From Candidatus Propionivibrio aalborgensis (GTDB lineage: Bacteria > Pseudomonadota > Gammaproteobacteria > Burkholderiales > Rhodocyclaceae), in the NCBI RefSeq assembly GCF_900089945.1, contig NZ_FLQY01000364.1, forward strand, positions 1 to 55,894: a DNA stretch of 55,894 bases, given 5' to 3'. Each line of letters begins with the position of its first letter. Within the stretch, counting starts at the first letter, position 1. A model generated the notes under the pieces. That model had not been told where the DNA came from. It saw only the letters and a program-made list of their open reading frames with translations, and ran no database searches. Positions 6,657 to 13,801 of the stretch are shown in pieces. Position numbers and translations under genes: made by a program.

Positions 6657-6741
6657 CGCTGGCGTAACCGGCAGCGGCGAGAAGATTTAACCACGAAGCA
6701 CGGCGGCATTTCCGCTGTCCGTGTTGACGCAAATGTTAGGG
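6651..6741 (+). repeat. attC-like site, family B
   Basis: TTCTAAC at 6651-6657, a GTAACCGGCAGCGG arm pairing with CCGCTGTCCGTGTTGAC, and GTTAGGG at 6735-6741. The site is 91 bp, the same length and nearly the same sequence as the minus-strand site at 51952-52042. Confidence 0.85.
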
Positions 6742-6747
6742 GTGGAC

Positions 6748-6954
6748 ATGGAACCGTTTGAAGTTTCGTACACAACGACAGGGCGAAGCGGAAAGAAAGC
6801 GCGAAACGTTATTTGCGTTCTATGCCCGACGGTATTGGCGCAACGCCTCGGTATGGCACAGCCGATATTTGTTTCGCTCGGAGACGTGGTTGTAGATTGG
6901 AACGCGCCGCAAAGCGAAGGGTATCGGGCCATGTTCGACACCTCTAACGCCTAG
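6748..6954 (+). CDS. Cassette protein, 68 aa, unknown
   Basis: Start at ATG 6748, with AGGGG overlapping the attC right box; the GTG at 6721 lies inside the site. The product (MEPFEVSYTTTGRSGKKARN, then two predicted beta strands) has no recognised family. It ends ...TSNA with TAG inside the next site; the Asn-Ala ending comes from the AACGC of the attC left box, as in several neighbours. Confidence 0.65.
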   Translation: MEPFEVSYTTTGRSGKKARNVICVLCPTVLAQRLGMAQPIFVSLGDVVVDWNAPQSEGYRAMFDTSNA

Positions 6955-7007
6955 CTTAACCGGCGGGCGGGCAGTTTCGCCCGTCCGCGTTGAAGCGCCT
7001 GTTGGGC
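6942..7007 (+). repeat. attC-like site, family D
   Basis: CTCTAAC at 6942-6948, an inner GCGGGCGGGC/GCCCGTCCGC stem with one G-T pair, L boxes CTTAACC and GTTGAAG, and right box GTTGGGC (fits GTTRRRY) at 7001-7007. Related to the next site. Confidence 0.9.
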
Positions 7008-7026
7008 GCAAATGATTGGAGATTTG

Positions 7027-7239
7027 ATGACGCCGAGAGAACCAACTATTGAACTTCATGGCCCAGCTGCAACGCATGACCAGCGCTGCGCTGTCATGTC
7101 CGGCGAAAGTGCCGTGCTGGACTTGGATACCGGGGTGTTCCTGCCGTGCTGGAAAGCGCAGGCAGAGGGCTGGCATCTGGTGCAGGCTAGGACGTGGTGG
7201 CAAAGGTTGGCACTGCGAGTGCTGACGCCCAACGCCTAG
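7027..7239 (+). CDS. Cassette protein, 70 aa, unknown
   Basis: Start at ATG 7027, with GGAG six bases upstream; ATG 7012 lies next to the attC box and lacks a site. It ends with a Trp-rich segment (ARTWWQRLALRVLTPNA), again with the attC-derived Asn-Ala terminus. Contains an HGPAATHDQRCAVMS stretch but no known domain. It forms a single-gene cassette between two family D sites. Confidence 0.65.
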   Translation: MTPREPTIELHGPAATHDQRCAVMSGESAVLDLDTGVFLPCWKAQAEGWHLVQARTWWQRLALRVLTPNA

Positions 7240-7294
7240 CTAACCGGCGCAGGCGGCCTTATCGCCTGCGTCCGCGTTGAGCGACGTGTTAGGC
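7227..7294 (+). repeat. attC-like site, family D
   Basis: GCCCAAC at 7227-7233 (exact RYYYAAC), stem GCAGGCG/CGCCTGC, L box GTTGAGCG, and GTTAGGC (exact GTTRRRY) at 7288-7294. The clearest site in the left array. Confidence 0.92.
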
Positions 7295-7309
7295 CTTGGA
7301 GACATAGCG

Positions 7310-7396
7310 ATGAAATGCGAACACTGCGGACAGCCAGCAATGCGCGGCTTCTGGATTTGCAAACGATGTTGGGAAATATTTGGAGATGACGAATGA
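7310..7396 (+). CDS. Tiny zinc-ribbon protein, 28 aa
   Basis: ATG 7310 with GGAG eight bases upstream. The product has two CxxC pairs in 28 residues (MKCEHCGQ and WICKRCWE), a minimal zinc ribbon. The stop overlaps the start of the next gene (ATGA), so both belong to one cassette. Small zinc ribbons recur in the right-hand array. Confidence 0.65.
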   Translation: MKCEHCGQPAMRGFWICKRCWEIFGDDE

Positions 7397-8025
7397 CATA
7401 CCCACTTGGAAAAGACCCGCTAGAAGGAAAGCCCTGTGAGACGTGCTCGGACTATGCGACAAACTGCGCCGTAGGATGCCACAGAGAAGGCGACGGACAC
7501 GATAGCGATTGCGCGACACACGATGCACCAGCATACCCGAAGGGGGAATGTGATTGTTCAGTGCAGGACGACGCAACGCAATACAACCCTTGGCGCGCGC
7601 ATATTTACGCCGTCATGGAAGGAGGAAGTTACTTTGGCGCACAGGACTGGAATGATCTATTGGCCTACATGGACGGCGAGCACAAGAAAATCATAAACCT
7701 GGACGATCAAGTGAAGCAACTCAGCTCGATGGTAAGGCAGTACGAGACTGCGTTGAGAATAAAAAATGAAGAACACTGCTGCTGCGCAGAAGATTTACTT
7801 GAAGCAAGGAAAGACACTGAGCGCCTTGAGTGGTTGATGCACCACGTAAGTGGCGCGGAATTTCGCAGGCTTGGCGTGACCTACGGCGGTAACTGCGGGC
7901 GCGACAGAATAGACGCAGCGATGAAAGTCGGCGCTGGCGACACGGCGGCTGACGACGAAGAGCCGGAATGGCAAAACGCCGTACAGGCTGCTTTCGGCGG
8001 CATTGTGCAGACGCCACAAGGATGA
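7393..8025 (+). CDS. Cys-rich cassette protein, 210 aa
   Basis: Residues 1-55 are rich in Cys and His (CETCSDYATNCAVGCHREGD). The middle is a coiled coil, followed by ALRIKNEEHCCCAEDLLEAR, which matches the 5993 protein, and then the RLEWL...RDRIDAAM pattern common in small phage and cassette proteins of unknown role. It is the last gene of the left array, coupled to the tiny zinc-ribbon gene. Its TGA lies two bases before the terminal attC-like site. Confidence 0.7.
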   Translation: MTYPLGKDPLEGKPCETCSDYATNCAVGCHREGDGHDSDCATHDAPAYPKGECDCSVQDDATQYNPWRAHIYAVMEGGSYFGAQDWNDLLAYMDGEHKKIINLDDQVKQLSSMVRQYETALRIKNEEHCCCAEDLLEARKDTERLEWLMHHVSGAEFRRLGVTYGGNCGRDRIDAAMKVGAGDTAADDEEPEWQNAVQAAFGGIVQTPQG

Positions 8026-8026
8026 G

Positions 8027-8099
8027 GCATAACGCTAAATAGGCGTCATGACGCAATGTTTTGCGTCAAATCGAGTAATTTACTCGGGTATTGTTTGAG
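8027..8099 (+). repeat. Terminal attC-like site, left copy of a 70-bp inverted pair
   Basis: GCATAAC at 8027-8033, inner hairpin TGACGCAA/TTGCGTCA, palindrome GAGTAATTTACTC, and GTTTGAG at 8093-8099. From AAC to the end it matches the complement of 50500-50569 except for two substitutions and one indel. The match begins and ends at the attC boxes; the flanking genes differ. Confidence 0.85.
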
Positions 8100-8145
8100 A
8101 TGACCACAAATCAGAAAACAGAAAGGCCGCGAACTGGAAGAAGAC

Positions 8146-8355
8146 ATGAGTACAAGCACAAACTTTGCAACTGAGCACGAGATTGAGTTTATCCGCTCGC
8201 TCGGAACGAACCACGAATCGAAAATACCAAAGTACAAGCTGCTGCAAAACTACATCACGGCAAGCAGGAAGCGCGTTGATTGGGGAGCTATCAACAAGTG
8301 GAAAGCGGTCGGGTTTGCGTGTGAAGAGTTGGACCGTGAAAGGGGCATGGCGTGA
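8146..8355 (+). CDS. Small phage accessory protein, 69 aa
   Basis: First gene after the cassette array, with a GGAAGAAG ribosome-binding site. Residues about 10-60 (EHEIEFIRSLG, then LLQNYITASRKRVDW) are of a type seen in many phage accessory regions, with no assigned role. It overlaps the next gene (GTGA). From here to 12995 the plus-strand genes overlap or abut, implying one transcript. Confidence 0.65.
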   Translation: MSTSTNFATEHEIEFIRSLGTNHESKIPKYKLLQNYITASRKRVDWGAINKWKAVGFACEELDRERGMA

Positions 8356-8636
8356 ATCAAGACCAATCCATAGCCGCCTCAGAAATCCACGCCGAGCGTG
8401 TCGGCATCTGCATGGATAGCGGTATCAGCGAAGCGGACGCCGAAGCGCAGGGCCGGAAAGAGCGTGAGCGGTACATACGCAGCCTGGACGTGCGCTACGT
8501 GCTGGATATGCCGTTTGGCGAGCGCAGGGGCTATCTGGACCGGATGGAAGTGATGAAGGGCAAGCCGTATGTTGATGTGATCAAGTCCGACATACAAACG
8601 GCGTGGCTGAGAAAGAAGAATGCCGGACATTGTTGA
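8352..8636 (+). CDS. Small phage accessory protein, 94 aa
   Basis: GTG start at 8352 overlapping the upstream TGA. Contains EIHAERVGICMDSGISEADAE and a C-terminal RRGYLDRMEVMKG segment typical of conserved phage proteins of unknown function. Its 3' end overlaps the next small gene by 17 bases. Confidence 0.65.
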   Translation: MNQDQSIAASEIHAERVGICMDSGISEADAEAQGRKERERYIRSLDVRYVLDMPFGERRGYLDRMEVMKGKPYVDVIKSDIQTAWLRKKNAGHC

Positions 8637-8775
8637 AGACCTTGCGCGCTACCTGCAACACCGCTGGAAAGGATGGACAAAAGCTGAGAGCGAAGAGTGC
8701 TACAGGTTGTGGAAGAAAGTATACGGGCAAGTGATTGCGGACAAGATTAGGGAAAAAGTGGAGGGTGGGAAATGA
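8620..8775 (+). CDS. Small helical protein, 51 aa
   Basis: ATG 8620 with a purine-rich GAGAAAGAAG upstream. The product is charged and helical (DLARYLQHRWKGWTKAESEE). It overlaps both neighbours, the second as ATGA, which supports a real coupled gene. No family recognised. Confidence 0.55.
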   Translation: MPDIVEDLARYLQHRWKGWTKAESEECYRLWKKVYGQVIADKIREKVEGGK

Positions 8776-8861
8776 TTTCAACGGTAACGCCGGGCTGGTT
8801 TTGGGTGCTGTATCTGGTGCTGCTGCTGTCTGCGGTGGCTTGTGCGTGGTGGCGGTGGTGA
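8772..8861 (+). CDS. Tiny single-pass membrane protein, 29 aa
   Basis: Starts in an ATGA overlap and ends in a GTGA overlap with the next gene. Residues 8-28 form one hydrophobic, Trp-rich helix (WFWVLYLVLLLSAVACAWWRW). Function unknown; its tight coupling argues that it is translated. Confidence 0.5.
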   Translation: MISTVTPGWFWVLYLVLLLSAVACAWWRW

Positions 8862-9034
8862 AAGAAAAAGAGAAGCAGCCCCTACCTAACCCCGGTTCGC
8901 CGGAGGCAATAAAGCGCGGGTGTAAATGCCCGGTACTTGATAACGGCCACGGCAAGGGCAATCACCTGGACGAGAACGGGAAACCGCTGTTCTGGTATTC
9001 GATGGAGTGTGGATTGCATTGGATCAGTCCGTGA
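8858..9034 (+). CDS. Small Cys/His protein, 58 aa
   Basis: GTG start at 8858, overlapping the upstream stop. The sequence LPNPGSPEAIKRGCKCPVLD, then NGHGKG and a GLHWI end, is a recurrent small phage protein with a GCxCPVxDN motif, possibly metal-binding. It overlaps ninB by GTGA. Confidence 0.65.
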   Translation: MKEKEKQPLPNPGSPEAIKRGCKCPVLDNGHGKGNHLDENGKPLFWYSMECGLHWISP

Positions 9035-9459
9035 AGAAACTCGTTCTAACCGGCAACGTAGCCAAAGAGGCGGCGATTAAGTACGTCAAGGCCGCGCCGT
9101 TGGGCTATGTGTTCCAGATAGGAGAGCCAAAGCGCAAGGATATTCAAAACGACAAGTTCCATGCTCAGATCGGAGATATAGCCAAGCATTGTGAGTTTAT
9201 GGGTGAGAAGTGGGGCATTGAAGACTGGAAACGCCTGCTAGTTGATGCGTTTGCCAAAGCAATGGTCGAGGCCGGAACCCCGCTCAGGCGAGGGGGGCGC
9301 GTTGTTCCAAGTCTCGACGGTGGCGGAGTTGTGCAGCTTGGAATACAGACACGCGATTTTCGTGTGAAAGAGGCGGCAGAGTTTATCGAGTATCTATACG
9401 CCTGGGGCGCACACAAAGGGGTCGTGTGGAGTGACGAGACAGAACGGAAGGCTACGTGA
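9031..9459 (+). CDS. ninB: NinB-family recombination mediator
   Basis: GTG start at 9031, overlapping the upstream stop; 142 residues. The segments KRKDIQNDKFHAQIGDIAKH, MGEKWGIEDWKRLLVDAF and the C-terminal EAAEFIEYLYAWGA match NinB (lambda Orf), a protein that helps load recombinases on SSB-coated DNA and works with SSB and annealing proteins. It fits the recombination genes in this phage. Confidence 0.85.
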   Translation: MKKLVLTGNVAKEAAIKYVKAAPLGYVFQIGEPKRKDIQNDKFHAQIGDIAKHCEFMGEKWGIEDWKRLLVDAFAKAMVEAGTPLRRGGRVVPSLDGGGVVQLGIQTRDFRVKEAAEFIEYLYAWGAHKGVVWSDETERKAT

Positions 9460-9743
9460 TGCAGAGCAAGAACAAAAAGCCAATGACGCGCTTCGAGCGC
9501 GCCCACGTTGAGCAAGTGAAGGCGCTGCCTTGTGCGGTATGTGGAACGGAGAAAGAGGGCAGGGAGGCGCACGAAATGAAGCAAGGGCTTTATTTCATCG
9601 TAATTCCGCTTTGCCCGGATTGCCATCGTGGACATCGAAATGGGTGGCATGGGCAGAAAGCAATGTGGAACGTCATGAAGAAAACCGAGGAGCTGTGTCT
9701 GCATGAGACGCTGACTAAACTTTACGGTGGAGCGGTATGTTGA
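9459..9743 (+). CDS. HNH/Ref-like zinc protein
   Basis: 94 residues from the ATG overlapping the ninB stop; GTG 9456 is an alternative. CAVCGTEKEGREAHEM, then IPLCPDCHRGHRNGWHG, carry two Cys pairs and His residues in the order of HNH-type or P1 Ref-like nucleases, followed by HETLTKLYGG as in that group. A nuclease role is inferred, since the usual HH at the first His is AHE here. It sits between ninB and a short unknown gene. Confidence 0.6.
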   Translation: MQSKNKKPMTRFERAHVEQVKALPCAVCGTEKEGREAHEMKQGLYFIVIPLCPDCHRGHRNGWHGQKAMWNVMKKTEELCLHETLTKLYGGAVC

Positions 9744-10024
9744 AATGCAAAGTTAAAACACCAGAAGATGCGCTGGTATATATGGCCGATTGCACTCTTG
9801 CTACGGTTTCCTCAATGGCGAGCAAAAAAAGTCGGTCTGAATATGATTTTGACCGTCAGATTTCTATAGCACAAACAGCAATTGACTGGATTGTTGAAAT
9901 GGATGTTGTATATACAGGACGCGTGCAACAAGCCATTAGCGCAGGTGGTGCTAGAGAATGGTCGAAGAAGTTTATGCCTGGTCCAAATACAGACAAGCTG
10001 TACCGAGCAATGTATGAAGTGTAG
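9737..10024 (+). CDS. Phage protein, 95 aa, unknown
   Basis: Starts inside the end of the HNH gene. Helical throughout, with a YMADCTLATVSSMASKKSRS N-terminal segment and REWSKKFMPG near the C-terminus. This arrangement is seen in phage accessory proteins of unknown role. Its 3' end overlaps the next zinc-finger gene by 11 bases. Confidence 0.65.
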   Translation: MLKCKVKTPEDALVYMADCTLATVSSMASKKSRSEYDFDRQISIAQTAIDWIVEMDVVYTGRVQQAISAGGAREWSKKFMPGPNTDKLYRAMYEV

Positions 10025-10223
10025 ACGGTGCAACGGAACGGGGTGGGCGAGCGCGGCGAAAGACGCGGGCATGTCGAGCGTGCCTGATCATCTAAAGCCG
10101 ATAGGTGTATATCGTTGTTATGGGTGCGACGGAACCGGGAAGATTGGATTTGAAGGCGGAATCGTGTTTAAGAAGTTTGATAACGGGAAGTTGAATGGGG
10201 GTGAGAATGGAAGAAAATATTGA
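10014..10223 (+). CDS. DnaJ-type zinc-finger protein, 69 aa
   Basis: ATG 10014 gives MKCRRCNGTGWA, and CYGCDGTGK follows at about residue 35. These are two CxxCxGxG motifs, the pair that binds one zinc in DnaJ-like fingers. No J domain is present. Small proteins of this kind are common in phages and their partners are unknown. It overlaps both neighbours. Confidence 0.65.
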   Translation: MKCRRCNGTGWASAAKDAGMSSVPDHLKPIGVYRCYGCDGTGKIGFEGGIVFKKFDNGKLNGGENGRKY

Positions 10224-10401
10224 CCAGTTTTTGGTACATGAGGCGCTTGATAGGTGCCACGTCATACACTGCTTGCTTAGCGACCACTTGGTCAATCATC
10301 CGTTTGTTCAACAAGACGAAGAGGTGCTAAGGCTTCTGTGTGCTGCGAGTGATGCTATTTGTGTCGCTTACCAGATGATTGGCAATTGCCACCAAAAATG
10401 A
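10207..10401 (+). CDS. Small protein, 64 aa, unknown
   Basis: Start at ATG 10207, preceded by GGGGGTGAGA; an upstream GTG at 10195 is weaker. Helical with several His and Cys residues (VHEALDRCHVIHCLLSDHLV). No family recognised. It lies in the same coupled string of accessory genes. Confidence 0.55.
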   Translation: MEENIDQFLVHEALDRCHVIHCLLSDHLVNHPFVQQDEEVLRLLCAASDAICVAYQMIGNCHQK

Positions 10402-10426
10402 GCTGTAAGCAATGGAGGCGAAAAAG

Positions 10427-10645
10427 ATGAGCATAAAAGAGTGCGGCCTGTGTAAGTTTTGGGAAGAGATTGATGAAACAGACGGACTGGATGGAGACTG
10501 TCATAGATACCCTCCTAGACAGCTTGGTTTTGGTGTCCCGTACAACGAGCTTAGCAACGGCGACCATTTTGGATTCCCGGTGACTTGTAATAATGATTGG
10601 TGCGGTGAATTTGCCAGGCGCTCTAGTGATTTGAAATTGATATGA
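10427..10645 (+). CDS. CxxCxxW-type small protein, 72 aa
   Basis: Start at ATG 10427, with GGAGG eight bases upstream. The pattern CGLCKFW, DGDCHRYPP and NNDWCGEF, with four spaced Cys, is typical of a widespread phage protein that probably binds metal. The cassette protein at 51719 and the early protein at 2613 share the general CxxC...C layout. Function unknown. Confidence 0.65.
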   Translation: MSIKECGLCKFWEEIDETDGLDGDCHRYPPRQLGFGVPYNELSNGDHFGFPVTCNNDWCGEFARRSSDLKLI

Positions 10646-10956
10646 GCGGAAAACGATCACGCACCAAGGGCGCGGTAGGCCAAACAGCAGTCAAGAACAT
10701 GCTTCTTGATCGTGACTGGAGGGTAGCGCAACTCACCGCAGGGGTGAAGTCAGAGGACATTCTGGCGATTGACCCAAGCGGAAAGGAATGGTCGGTCGAG
10801 GTAAAGAACTGCGCTTCGATTCTACCTGCACATAAAAAGCAGGCAATGGAGCAGGCAGAGAAGCGCGGCAGGCCGTGGATGCTGGTGTCGAAGCTGTCAG
10901 GAACAAGTTCGTGGGTTGTGCAACGGCAAGGCGTCTTGCCTGATATTTGGAGGTAG
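10642..10956 (+). CDS. PDDEXK-type nuclease, Holliday-junction-resolvase-like
   Basis: 104 residues. KSEDILAI and the later WSVEVKNC supply the D...ExK core of PDDEXK nucleases of the Hjc-like size. The N-terminus KGAVGQTAVKNMLLDRDWRV fits the family's first helix with an exposed glycine turn. It probably resolves branched recombination or packaging intermediates, but the specific substrate is not visible. ATG overlaps the upstream stop. Confidence 0.6.
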   Translation: MSGKRSRTKGAVGQTAVKNMLLDRDWRVAQLTAGVKSEDILAIDPSGKEWSVEVKNCASILPAHKKQAMEQAEKRGRPWMLVSKLSGTSSWVVQRQGVLPDIWR

Positions 10957-10961
10957 TGATT

Positions 10962-11303
10962 ATGTTGGATAAAAAATTGCTGGAAATGCTGATAGAACGA
11001 CAGAAACAACACCAAAGAAACCTAGCGAACACAGAGGGTCGGGCAGTGCAAGAAAACGAAGGGTCGGAAATAGCAAATGTCGTGGATGACCTAGCTTCAG
11101 ATATAGGCGATCTTGGGGTAATGCTGGAAGAGCTGCGCGAACGGCTTGCGCCAATTCGGATTGTTGGCGAAGAGGTTGAAAGACTCGGCTATGCGAGTCC
11201 TGGTTATGGCTCCGAACTTGGCGAAAAGCTAGGGCAGCTACTGGCCAAGGAAAAGGCGCTGTGTGCGTTGGTGGATTCGTTGCTGCGCGAGCTGGCGATT
11301 TAA
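10962..11303 (+). CDS. Coiled-coil protein, 113 aa, unknown
   Basis: Start at ATG 10962, with GGAGG eight bases upstream. The sequence is mostly heptad-like helix (MLEELRERLAPIRIVGEEVE), predicting a coiled coil. No known family. Confidence 0.6.
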   Translation: MLDKKLLEMLIERQKQHQRNLANTEGRAVQENEGSEIANVVDDLASDIGDLGVMLEELRERLAPIRIVGEEVERLGYASPGYGSELGEKLGQLLAKEKALCALVDSLLRELAI

Positions 11304-11305
11304 CG

Positions 11306-11569
11306 ATGAAACCACAATCAACCAAACTTCGAGACATCAAGCGCAGGGCAGCGCGTGCGCTGAAGCCACTTAGCAACACATGCCCGTCGTCTCGGCTGGT
11401 GTATTCAATGGCTCTCGGCTTGTCGCGAGGAGAGCAGTTAGAAATTGACTTCGACCCAAGGCTTTGCGCTGGCGCGATGCTGACCGTTCTCGAAGACTTG
11501 TGGAAGGCACGGGCAAGGCTTGCAGAGATTGACCGGGAAAACGCCAAAGTATGGTGGCTGGTGCTATGA
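11306..11569 (+). CDS. Small protein, 87 aa, unknown
   Basis: Starts at ATG 11306, just after the preceding stop; the ribosome-binding site is weak. The N-terminus is basic (KLRDIKRRAARALKP) and the C-terminus helical (LEDLWKARARLAEIDRENAK). It overlaps the next gene. Confidence 0.55.
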   Translation: MKPQSTKLRDIKRRAARALKPLSNTCPSSRLVYSMALGLSRGEQLEIDFDPRLCAGAMLTVLEDLWKARARLAEIDRENAKVWWLVL

Positions 11570-11754
11570 GCGAAGTGATGACATTGCGCGATAAGTTTGC
11601 GGTGGCTGTTCTTCCTGCAATTTATTTAGACAAGGAACTTAAATTTTTGTGCGAAGAGTGTGCGCTAGATGAGGCGTGGTTAATAGTTAGCAACCGGGCC
11701 TATCAGATAGCTGACGCAATGCTGATTGCGCGCCAGAAGGGCGCACAGAAATGA
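11566..11754 (+). CDS. Small phage protein, MTLRD type, 62 aa
   Basis: ATG 11566 overlaps the upstream stop. The segment MTLRDKFAVAVLPAIYLD and the later RAYQIADAMLIAR are typical of a very common small phage protein of unknown function. It is coupled to the following gene. Confidence 0.65.
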   Translation: MSEVMTLRDKFAVAVLPAIYLDKELKFLCEECALDEAWLIVSNRAYQIADAMLIARQKGAQK

Positions 11755-12233
11755 CAGCAAACGCTCTAATTAACCCGGAGCGCTGGAAAGAGCGGCTTAA
11801 ACAAGCCAAAACGCGGGCGCGACTAAAGACGATAGCCGATGACGGATTCACGGCGCATGACCTGGGTTCGTATCAAACTCGAATCAAGTGGAAATGCATG
11901 ATGAATTTGCATATCACCGGCGAGGCAAAGGAAACGTACCTGTCCGAGACAGACTGGCCGTTGTGTAGCGGGAATATGCACTATGTCTGCGCCAGCACCG
12001 GGCTGATCTTCAACAAGGAGACAGGTAGAGAAGTCAGGTATTCAACCGTCTTGCTTGACCTGAAGACGGTGGAGAAAACGTATATATCCAAAACCGCGTT
12101 TCTGAAGTGGTTGCAAAAGGCAAAAGAGCGGATTGATGAATGGCGCGACTTCTCAATCAGCAAGCCGGGGCCAAAGACCAAAGAGCAAAAAGCGGCCCAG
12201 GCAGCGCGTGACGAGGAATTTGAATATGAGTGA
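11751..12233 (+). CDS. Unknown protein, 160 aa
   Basis: Starts in an ATGA overlap. The N-terminus is basic (ERWKERLKQAKTRARLKTI), the middle has CSGNMHYVCASTGLIF, and the C-terminus is charged and helical (PGPKTKEQKAAQAARDEEFE). I recognise no domain. Its overlaps on both sides support it as a gene. Confidence 0.6.
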   Translation: MTANALINPERWKERLKQAKTRARLKTIADDGFTAHDLGSYQTRIKWKCMMNLHITGEAKETYLSETDWPLCSGNMHYVCASTGLIFNKETGREVRYSTVLLDLKTVEKTYISKTAFLKWLQKAKERIDEWRDFSISKPGPKTKEQKAAQAARDEEFEYE

Positions 12234-12438
12234 TTCTGTTTTCGCCAGTCAGGCTAATTTTCTACGGCAGAAGAACAAAGAATTGCGTGAGGACGTTGAG
12301 TCTCGCATTGCGCTTTCAGAGCATTTTATGTTTGATGGGTTTCAAGCGGGCGCAGAGGCGGCGAAGAAAGAACTGATTGCAATGCTAAAAATCTGTGACA
12401 GGCGGGAGGCAGAGCTTTGTAAGGTTGCTAGTGACTGA
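12226..12438 (+). CDS. Helical protein, 70 aa, unknown
   Basis: ATG 12226 lies within the end of the previous gene, whose GAGGAATTTGAAT may serve as ribosome-binding site. The product is mainly helix (ASQANFLRQKNKELREDVES). Its end overlaps the next gene by eight bases. Confidence 0.55.
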   Translation: MSDSVFASQANFLRQKNKELREDVESRIALSEHFMFDGFQAGAEAAKKELIAMLKICDRREAELCKVASD

Positions 12439-12826
12439 TACGCCCCTAATCCGCAGGGAAGTAACAGCAGATCGCGGCCCGTTGCACATCAGCACGGACG
12501 AGATTTACACAGCGATATGCAATATTAAAGGGGAGAGCTTTACAGTCAGGGAGATAGCGAACGTCATCCAGCGAAAGCGAAGATGCGTTCAGAAGCAGCG
12601 CATAGCCAATGCTGTGAAAACAGGCGTGTCGTGGCTCGTAGCGCGTGAGGCGGTCGAAGTGTCCGGGAGTCTTCGCGTCAGATCACGCAAACAGCCAAAA
12701 CTGTTTTATCTGGTGACAACGTACAAGCTTACCCGGCATCCAGTAGTCGCGGATTTTACTCTGCTTTATAAAGCGCTAGGCTTGAATCCGTCACACGGAA
12801 TCGCTATCAAAGAGGCGGGAAGGTGA
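12431..12826 (+). CDS. HTH-containing protein, 131 aa
   Basis: GTG 12431 is preferred, overlapping the upstream stop; an upstream start at 12395 would overlap far more. Residues about 35-65 (ESFTVREIANVIQRKRRCVQ) form a probable helix-turn-helix, followed by a basic segment. It sits at the end of the accessory string before the late region, a usual place for a late regulator, but that role is inferred. Confidence 0.55.
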   Translation: MTDTPLIRREVTADRGPLHISTDEIYTAICNIKGESFTVREIANVIQRKRRCVQKQRIANAVKTGVSWLVAREAVEVSGSLRVRSRKQPKLFYLVTTYKLTRHPVVADFTLLYKALGLNPSHGIAIKEAGR

Positions 12827-12830
12827 TATT

Positions 12831-12995
12831 GTGTTTCACATCAGAATAGGAAAGTGCGCGAGAGCGTTTCACCAACAACCTAAAACAATTGCGGCGCGCA
12901 TATCAATGTATCTCAGAGGATGGAGAGACTTCGGGCTTGGCGGTTGGTGGAGCAAGCCAAGCCGGAATCAGAGCAACGTCGACTTAACCGGATAG
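12831..12995 (+). CDS. Small basic protein, 54 aa
   Basis: GTG 12831 with AAGG seven bases upstream and TAG at 12993. The product MFHIRIGKCARAFHQQPKTI, followed by YLRGWRDFGLGGWWSKPSRN, is basic and Trp-rich, reading like a real short phage protein. From 12996 to 13118 I see no gene, only a CCGCTT/AAGCGG hairpin near 13101-13114. Confidence 0.45.
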   Translation: MFHIRIGKCARAFHQQPKTIAARISMYLRGWRDFGLGGWWSKPSRNQSNVDLTG

Positions 12996-13118
12996 CAGCG
13001 GCTTTATCGCAATCCGTATCCCTTCGCTGACATTACCACCACCTAGCTTGTCAGCCGCTCTAGTGTATATATCCAATCTTTTTGTGCTCAGGCGAAAAGA
13101 CCCGCTTTTAAGCGGAAG

Positions 13119-13145
13119 TTGAAATGCTGGCTTTATGCGTAAACT
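13119..13145 (+). promoter_or_regulatory. Candidate late promoter, copy 1
   Basis: TTGAAA, then TGCTGGC inside a 15-base spacer, then TAAACT. TTGAAATGCTGGCTTT is identical at 20675. It lies 36 bases upstream of the small terminase start. Confidence 0.45.
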
Positions 13146-13180
13146 CTATCCATGTTCAAAAGTGGATAGATTGGTAAAAC

Positions 13181-13801
13181 GTGTCAGGTCCGAGAAAAGA
13201 TTTAGATTGGGAGGCGATAGAGCGCGATTATTGCTCAGGGCAGTTCACTGACCGGCAGATCGCCGCGCGCAACGGAACCACGCACGCCACGGTTGGCAAC
13301 AGAGCCAAGGCCGAAAAGTGGACGAAGGATTTAAGCGCGAAAATTCATGCGTCGGCAAGAGCGAAACTATCCAAGTCGCTCCTGACCAAAGAACTATCCA
13401 AAAACAAGAAAGAAGCTGACCGGGAACTGGTCGAGGTTAGCTCAAATGCGGTCACTGAGCTAATCCTTTCGCACCGCAAAGACATACGCCGTAGCCGGGA
13501 GCTATCAAAGCTGATGCTGGCGGAAATGGAGGCGCAGTGCGAGAACCCGGCAGATTTTCAGAAGCTGGGCGAACTTCTCAAGGGCGACAACACGGCTGAA
13601 ATCAACAAGCTATTCCAGCGCGTTATCAGCCTGCCAGGCCGTATAGACGGCGCGAAGAAGCTGGCCGAGACGCTGAAACTGTTGGTCAGCATGGAGCGCG
13701 AGGCGTTTAACGTCGATGACGAACAGCCGGCGAACACCGACTTATCCTCTGAATCAGTAGCAGAACTACGGCGCTTGAAAGCAGCCCTTGAACGCGATTG
13801 A
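13181..13801 (+). CDS. terS: Terminase small subunit
   Basis: 206 residues with a GTG start and a weak ribosome-binding site. Residues about 10-45 (IERDYCSGQFTDRQIAARNG, then THATVGNRAKAEKW) give the N-terminal helix-turn-helix that binds packaging DNA. The rest is helical, as expected for oligomerisation. It directly precedes the terminase ATPase, the standard order. It opens the late region after a noncoding gap with a candidate promoter. Confidence 0.75.
   Translation: MSGPRKDLDWEAIERDYCSGQFTDRQIAARNGTTHATVGNRAKAEKWTKDLSAKIHASARAKLSKSLLTKELSKNKKEADRELVEVSSNAVTELILSHRKDIRRSRELSKLMLAEMEAQCENPADFQKLGELLKGDNTAEINKLFQRVISLPGRIDGAKKLAETLKLLVSMEREAFNVDDEQPANTDLSSESVAELRRLKAALERD

Noticed and set aside
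5883..8099. Reading the inter-gene stems as ordinary intrinsic terminators
   Set aside because: They lack U tracts, have 7-bp boxes at both ends, overlap ribosome-binding sites or stop codons of adjoining genes, and recur as families in both arrays.
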